From positions 1 through 9,522 of the forward strand of contig CAZYUW010000172.1 of NCBI GenBank assembly GCA_964650685.1: 9,522 nt of DNA. Reading direction: 5' to 3'. How positions within the stretch are numbered: the first letter of the stretch is position 1; each line of letters begins with the position of its first letter. The translations under genes and the position numbers were made by a program. Shown here one piece after another: positions 6,022 to 9,522 of this stretch. Origin of the DNA: Nitratifractor sp964650685. Lineage in GTDB: Bacteria; Campylobacterota; Campylobacteria; Campylobacterales; Sulfurovaceae. The notes under the pieces were generated by a model. The model saw only the letters and a list, made by a program, of their open reading frames with translations, searched no databases and was not told the DNA's origin.

Positions 6022-7056
6022 TCAACAGGAATTGCCGCTGCTGGCATAATCGATATATTTTTTGGTAGCCGCGAAAAGAAAGGTCGTGATAGCGGGACCC
6101 AGTATCATTCCCCAGAAGCCATAGGTACTCATACCTGCTACGATCGAGAAAAATATAACGAATTCATTGATCGGCGTGGGTCTTTGAAGAAACTGCTCTT
6201 TGATCATCTTGATGATTATGGGCTTGACGAGCGTATCGGCCAATATTGATATAACAACTATGGAGTATGAGGCAATGATTATTGCAATATTGATCCCCAT
6301 TTCACTCCACGCGTAGACAGATAGAGGCAGCCATACTACGGCCCCTCCTACTATAGGTATCAACGAGGCAAAGCCATAAATGACGCCAAAAAGCAAACCG
6401 TTGAACTCGAAATAGCTCACAAATATCCCGAAAAGAAAACCCTCGAACACGGCAGTGACTATGATAGAATAGAAAACAACCTCCATCGTAGAGGCGATCT
6501 CTTCGATCATTTTTCTGCTCTCTGATCTAGGAGCCGGAATCATTTTTTCGAGAACATCGAAAAACCTGTCCTGATAATAGACCACTACCGAATAAAAAAG
6601 TATCACCAAAAATATATCTTTGACAAAACCGATACCTTTGCTGCCCATCTTGGTTACATAGAGAGAAATCTCTTTGAAGTACGGCACTATCTTCGCCGCG
6701 ACGAGGTACTCATCTCCCCATTTGTTGAGATATGGTATTTCACTTGTGATTTTTTTGGCTTTTTCAAGGATATGGGTAAGCGACTCCTGGTCGAGTTTCC
6801 CCATATATTCGACACCTGTAGTCGCGATATAAAGAATAGGCGCGAGTATCAACATAACGAGAAGAGCGGTCATGACAACCGTAGAAATTTTGCGTCTGCC
6901 TCCAAAAATATCCGTAAGTCTCTGGGTAAGATTGCTTGTCGCCATAGCCAGCAATACCGCGACGACCATAGATAAAAGAAACGGGTAGTATATCGTGTAG
7001 GCCACAAACAGTGACAGCACGAAAAGAACCCAGACAAAAACGGTGCTTCTACTCAA
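6022..7056 (-). CDS. AI-2E (PerM/TqsA) family membrane transporter
   Basis: This is a multi-spanning inner-membrane protein of the AI-2E transporter family. Substrates in the family vary (autoinducer-2 export, Na+/H+ exchange, unknown), so none is assigned. With the start used here it has 344 residues and about eight helices: roughly 5-21, 24-42, 58-80, 145-161, 195-215, 220-248, 253-272 and 298-330. A soluble region of about 60 residues lies between helices 3 and 4. Family marks are SLIPIVGGAVVWLPLS, the D-x-LVKPIII segment and the late GFWGMILGPAITTF. I chose TTG at 7056 because AAGGAA lies six bases upstream and the length then fits the family; the next longer readings (ATG at 7125 or 7107) would overlap ruvB by 59-77 bp and lack a ribosome site. 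The overlap with the ruvB stop is then 8 bp, suggesting coupling. It is last in the panB-ruvB string. Confidence 0.87.
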   Translation of the reverse strand: MSRSTVFVWVLFVLSLFVAYTIYYPFLLSMVVAVLLAMATSNLTQRLTDIFGGRRKISTVVMTALLVMLILAPILYIATTGVEYMGKLDQESLTHILEKAKKITSEIPYLNKWGDEYLVAAKIVPYFKEISLYVTKMGSKGIGFVKDIFLVILFYSVVVYYQDRFFDVLEKMIPAPRSESRKMIEEIASTMEVVFYSIIVTAVFEGFLFGIFVSYFEFNGLLFGVIYGFASLIPIVGGAVVWLPLSVYAWSEMGINIAIIIASYSIVVISILADTLVKPIIIKMIKEQFLQRPTPINEFVIFFSIVAGMSTYGFWGMILGPAITTFLFAATKKYIDYASSGNSC

Positions 7057-8068
7057 ACAGGCTTCCTTCCGAATCAGGTATCGGTGGAGCCAGTTTGAAA
7101 AGCTCATAACTTTTTCTGGTGGCAACTCTTCCTCTGGCGGTTCTCTCTATATACCCGTTTGCAATAAGATATGGTTCGATAACATCCTCTATCGTTCCCT
7201 CGTCTTCGCTCAATGCTGCCACTATGGTGCTCAGACCAAGCGGTTTGCCTTTGCTGCCTGTCAGCAACTCCATCAATCTTATATCCTGCTCGTCAAAACC
7301 TATGTGGTTGACTCCCAGCTGATCCAACCCATACCTGGCTGTCCCTATACTTATCTTTGGTTCATCTGCAACTTCGGCGAAATCTCTTACGCGTTTAAGC
7401 AGTCTGAGAGCTATCCTTGGGGTGCCTCTACTTCTTCTGGCTATCTCAAGCGCTGCATCACGATCTATATCCGAATCGAGCTTGGCGGCAGCGGCTCTGA
7501 CTATCTCGGAAAGCTCTTCGGCAGAGTAGAACTCCATTCTGAAGTGCATTCCAAATCTCTCTCTCAGTGGACTCGAAAGCATACCCGCTCTGGTTGTAGC
7601 GCCTATCAATGTAAATTTCGGGAGGTCTATCTTTACGGCCTGCGCCGCAGGTCCACTTCCGATAATGATATCAAGCCTGTAGTCTTCCATAGCGGGATAT
7701 AGAATCTCTTCTATCGCCGGACTCATCCTGTGTATCTCGTCTATAAAAAGTATATCCCCCTCTTCGATATTGGTCAAGAGTGCCGCCAGATCCCCGGATT
7801 TTTCTATCATTGGAGCGGCGGTTGTTTTCATATTGGCACCCATTCTGACTGAAATTATGTTTGCCAGGGTTGTCTTTCCGAGACCAGGAGGACCGAAAAA
7901 GAGAATATGATCCAGAGCCTCCCCTCTTTTGAGACTGGCCTCTATAAATACCTTAAGATTCTTCTTTATCTTCTCCTGTCCGATATATTCGTCCCAGTTT
8001 CCAGGCCTGAGACTCTTTTCGTATGTCTTTTCATTCTCGAATCTCTCTATCTCGACGATTCTCTCCAT
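7049..8068 (-). CDS. ruvB: Holliday junction branch migration ATPase RuvB
   Basis: RuvB is the hexameric AAA+ motor that, with RuvA, drives branch migration of Holliday junctions in recombination and repair; RuvC resolves them. The 339 residues match the usual length. The N-terminus MERIVEIE and SLRPGNWDEYIGQE (19-32) are typical. The Walker A is GPPGLGKTT (59-67, Lys65), the Walker B is DILFIDEIH (105-113, Asp110/Glu111), sensor 1 is LIGATTRAG (154-162), and SPLRERFG carries the likely arginine finger Arg171 (E. coli Arg174 by shift). The C-terminal winged helix includes ERTARGRVAT, where many homologs have TPRGR. The start has an AAGGG site about seven bases upstream. It lies 36 bp after panB and overlaps the permease start. 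ruvA and ruvC are not in the window. Confidence 0.97.
   Translation of the reverse strand: MERIVEIERFENEKTYEKSLRPGNWDEYIGQEKIKKNLKVFIEASLKRGEALDHILFFGPPGLGKTTLANIISVRMGANMKTTAAPMIEKSGDLAALLTNIEEGDILFIDEIHRMSPAIEEILYPAMEDYRLDIIIGSGPAAQAVKIDLPKFTLIGATTRAGMLSSPLRERFGMHFRMEFYSAEELSEIVRAAAAKLDSDIDRDAALEIARRSRGTPRIALRLLKRVRDFAEVADEPKISIGTARYGLDQLGVNHIGFDEQDIRLMELLTGSKGKPLGLSTIVAALSEDEGTIEDVIEPYLIANGYIERTARGRVATRKSYELFKLAPPIPDSEGSLFE
7063..7068 (-). promoter_or_regulatory. Ribosome binding site (AAGGAA) of the permease gene
   Basis: AAGGAA on the minus strand lies inside the end of ruvB, six bases before TTG at 7056. It decides that start over the longer ATG readings. Confidence 0.6.
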
Positions 8069-8104
8069 CCAAATACCCTTTCAGCAAATATCCAACAGCG
8101 ATAC

Positions 8105-8923
8105 CTATTTGCCATAGCTGTGCTCTTCGTCAGGAAAACTTCTACTCTTTACATCACCGATATATCGGCGCAGCGCCTCTCTTATAAGATCGGCTCCATT
8201 CAAATAGTGCTTGACAAATCTGGGCTTGAAATCCTCAAAAAATCCAAACATATCACTCCATACCAGCACCTGACCGTCTGTGGCATTTCCGGCACCTATA
8301 CCTATTGTGGGAACAGAAACTCTTTTTGTGATCTCCTCGGCGACACCGTTCATCATGCCTTCAAGAAGTATTATCGAAGCTCCTGCATCTTCTAAAGCTA
8401 TCGCGTCAGATAGAAGCCTCTCAGTCTCCTCTTCTTTTTTTCCTTTAGTGATATATCCACCCTCGGCACGAACAGATTGAGGCATGAGACCTATATGTGA
8501 AACTACGCAAATGCCGTTTTCATGCAATTTGCGAACGATTTGTGCCTTTTGCGATCCTCCTTCGATTTTGACTGCCTGGGCACATGTCTCCCTATATACT
8601 CTGACGGCATTTTCGAGAGCTTGCTCGGGAGTAACACAGGAGCCAAATGGCATATCGAAAACTACAAACGATCGCTTTGCTCCATTACATACCGCTTTTG
8701 TGTGATAAATCATCTGATCCATATCCGCACTGAGGGTATCTTTTTTACCAAAGAAACTCATATTCAGACTGTCTCCCACAAGAATCATATCTATATCATC
8801 ATCGAAAAGTTTGGCAAAAAGCGCATCATATGCCGTAATCATGGTTATCGGACTTGTGCCTTTCATTTCGTTTATAGTCCGTATGGTTACTCTCTTCTTC
8901 CCACTATCCGAGTGCATACTCAT
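8105..8923 (-). CDS. panB: 3-methyl-2-oxobutanoate hydroxymethyltransferase
   Basis: PanB transfers a hydroxymethyl group from methylene-tetrahydrofolate to alpha-ketoisovalerate, giving ketopantoate, the first committed step of pantothenate and CoA synthesis in the cytoplasm. With the start used here it has 272 residues, a normal length. Visible marks are MITAYD (28-33), LVGDSL with metal ligand Asp51, DMPFGS with Asp90, VKIEGG with Lys119 and Glu121, SHIGLMPQS with His143, LLEG with the likely catalytic Glu189, and IGIGAG (207-212). The DSLNMSFFGKKDT variant of the first loop is, from memory, common in Campylobacterota. I chose the ATG at 8923 because AAAGGGA lies five bases upstream. A longer frame begins at a GTG (8953) but has no ribosome site. 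It is first of the panB-ruvB-permease string and divergent from trpA. Confidence 0.96.
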   Translation of the reverse strand: MSMHSDSGKKRVTIRTINEMKGTSPITMITAYDALFAKLFDDDIDMILVGDSLNMSFFGKKDTLSADMDQMIYHTKAVCNGAKRSFVVFDMPFGSCVTPEQALENAVRVYRETCAQAVKIEGGSQKAQIVRKLHENGICVVSHIGLMPQSVRAEGGYITKGKKEEETERLLSDAIALEDAGASIILLEGMMNGVAEEITKRVSVPTIGIGAGNATDGQVLVWSDMFGFFEDFKPRFVKHYLNGADLIREALRRYIGDVKSRSFPDEEHSYGK

Positions 8924-8928
8924 CTTCG

Positions 8929-8935
8929 TCCCTTT
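8929..8935 (-). promoter_or_regulatory. Ribosome binding site (AAAGGGA) of panB
   Basis: AAAGGGA on the minus strand lies five bases before the ATG at 8923, fixing that start over the in-frame GTG at 8953. Confidence 0.7.
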
Positions 8936-8958
8936 TAGGATATATCTATTCACGATTG

Positions 8959-8964
8959 ATTTTA
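8959..8964 (-). promoter_or_regulatory. Possible -10 box (TAAAAT) for the panB operon
   Basis: TAAAAT on the minus strand matches TATAAT at five of six bases and would give a leader of about 30 bases before panB. Other AT-rich matches nearby (such as TATTAT) are nearly as good, so the exact box is uncertain. Confidence 0.3.
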
Positions 8965-8975
8965 TCGAAAATATG

Positions 8976-8981
8976 TATAAT
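8976..8981 (+). promoter_or_regulatory. Putative -10 box (TATAAT) for trpA
   Basis: This is a perfect TATAAT with a predicted start near 8988, giving a leader of about 27 bases that includes the AGGA site and then TTG at 9015. TTGATT at 8956-8961 is only 14 bases upstream, too close for a standard -35. If trpA instead began at the ATG at 8973, this box would lie in its coding sequence. Confidence 0.45.
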
Positions 8982-9003
8982 ATCTTCCAAAGTTTAGAAA
9001 GAC

Positions 9004-9007
9004 AGGA
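9004..9007 (+). promoter_or_regulatory. Ribosome binding site (AGGA) of trpA
   Basis: AGGA in GACAGGAAAAGAAC lies seven bases before TTG at 9015 and favours that start. Confidence 0.5.
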
Positions 9008-9014
9008 AAAGAAC

Positions 9015-9522
9015 TTGAAAAAACTGGTCGCTTATATTACCACAGGATATCCAGATACGACTTTTACGGTCGATTTGGCATTGGCTCTCAAAGACGCGGG
9101 AGTAGACACGCTGGAACTTGGAATTCCATTTTCGGATCCAGTCGCCGACGGTCCGGTGATCGAAGCGGCAAATATGCTATCTCTGCGCAACGGTTTCAAG
9201 ATTGAAAATCTTTTTGATGTCTCTTCGAAAACAGGATCGCATATAGATACATTGTGGATGGGATATTTCAATCCATTCTACCACAAAGGCATCGACTTTT
9301 TTGTCGAAAAAGCCGAAGAATCCAAAATAAGCGGATTCATAATACCGGATCTGCCGCATGAAGAGGCTGCGCCATATAAAAGGCAGATTGAAAAATCCGG
9401 ATTGTCTTTGATAGAATTCATAGCACCTACCGATACACCCGATCGTATAGAGATGATTTGTTCAAACGCGAAAAAATTTATCTATCTGGTGGCTTACGCG
9501 GGTATTACCGGTTCATCACAAA
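9015..9522 (+). CDS. trpA: Tryptophan synthase alpha chain, 3'-truncated by window edge
   Basis: TrpA cleaves indole-3-glycerol phosphate to indole and glyceraldehyde-3-phosphate, passing indole through a tunnel to TrpB. The frame stays open from TTG at 9015 to the window end, giving 169 residues of about 250. It starts MKKLVAYITTGYPD and has LELGIPFSDPVADGP, with the two catalytic acids at Glu34 and Asp45 (E. coli Glu49 and Asp60). The later strands GFIIPDLPHEE and FIYLVAYAGITGSS, the latter corresponding to the phosphate-binding region, are also present. TTG with an AGGA site is my choice. An in-frame ATG at 8973 adds 14 residues (MYNIFQSLERQ...) that resemble the N-terminal helix of longer TrpA proteins, but it has no ribosome site and a TATAAT overlaps it. 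It is divergent from panB. No other trp genes are in view. Confidence 0.95.
   Translation, partial: MKKLVAYITTGYPDTTFTVDLALALKDAGVDTLELGIPFSDPVADGPVIEAANMLSLRNGFKIENLFDVSSKTGSHIDTLWMGYFNPFYHKGIDFFVEKAEESKISGFIIPDLPHEEAAPYKRQIEKSGLSLIEFIAPTDTPDRIEMICSNAKKFIYLVAYAGITGSSQ

Noticed and set aside
8924..8953. Longer PanB starting at GTG 8953.
   Set aside because: No ribosome site, and the ATG at 8923 has a strong one and gives a normal PanB length.
1..9522. Mobile element, CRISPR array, toxin-antitoxin, defence island, tRNA or rRNA.
   Set aside because: I saw no transposase, integrase, regular spaced repeats, nuclease/antitoxin pair or RNA gene; all large frames are housekeeping or regulatory genes of one consistent style.

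Overview
The window reads as an ordinary, gene-dense stretch of chromosome from a member of the Campylobacterota (Epsilonproteobacteria), probably a free-living or deep-branching relative of Sulfurimonas, Sulfurovum or Hydrogenimonas. The reasons are an ArsS-like sensor kinase beside an OmpR-type regulator, hemN followed by a GlpC-like iron-sulfur gene (the order I recall in Helicobacter pylori), argF close to hemN (as I recall in Campylobacter jejuni), a Campylobacterota-style PanB sequence, TATAAT boxes without a clear -35 element, and very tight gene packing. The genus cannot be fixed from sequence reading alone.

Layout. Positions 1-3559 (+) hold a likely operon of three genes: argF (5' end cut by the window edge), hemN (start overlapping the argF stop as ATGA) and a GlpC/LutA-like cysteine-rich iron-sulfur protein. 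Positions 3554-5477 (-) hold a response regulator followed by its sensor kinase; the kinase converges on the iron-sulfur gene with a 6-bp overlap. From 5571 to 6007 (+), divergent from the regulator, come two small genes: a DUF4177 protein and a two-helix membrane protein. Positions 6022-8923 (-) hold a panB, ruvB, AI-2E-type permease gene string, and trpA (3' end cut) runs divergently on + from about 9015. The only intergenic gaps near 100 bp are the two divergent promoter regions, 5478-5570 and 8924-9014. No stretch over 300 bases lacks a gene.

Function. The genes are mostly housekeeping: arginine synthesis (ArgF), anaerobic heme synthesis (HemN) with a possible redox partner, pantothenate synthesis (PanB), Holliday-junction branch migration (RuvB), tryptophan synthesis (TrpA), and one two-component system of unknown signal. 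Four gene starts (DUF4177 protein, permease, PanB, TrpA) were set by Shine-Dalgarno evidence rather than by the longest reading frame; two of them are TTG.

I found no convincing undescribed system, mobile element, CRISPR array, tRNA or rRNA. The most useful leads are a perfect terminator-like inverted repeat inside the iron-sulfur gene, back-to-back TATAAT boxes in the divergent two-component/DUF4177 promoter, and the small membrane-protein pair next to the two-component system.
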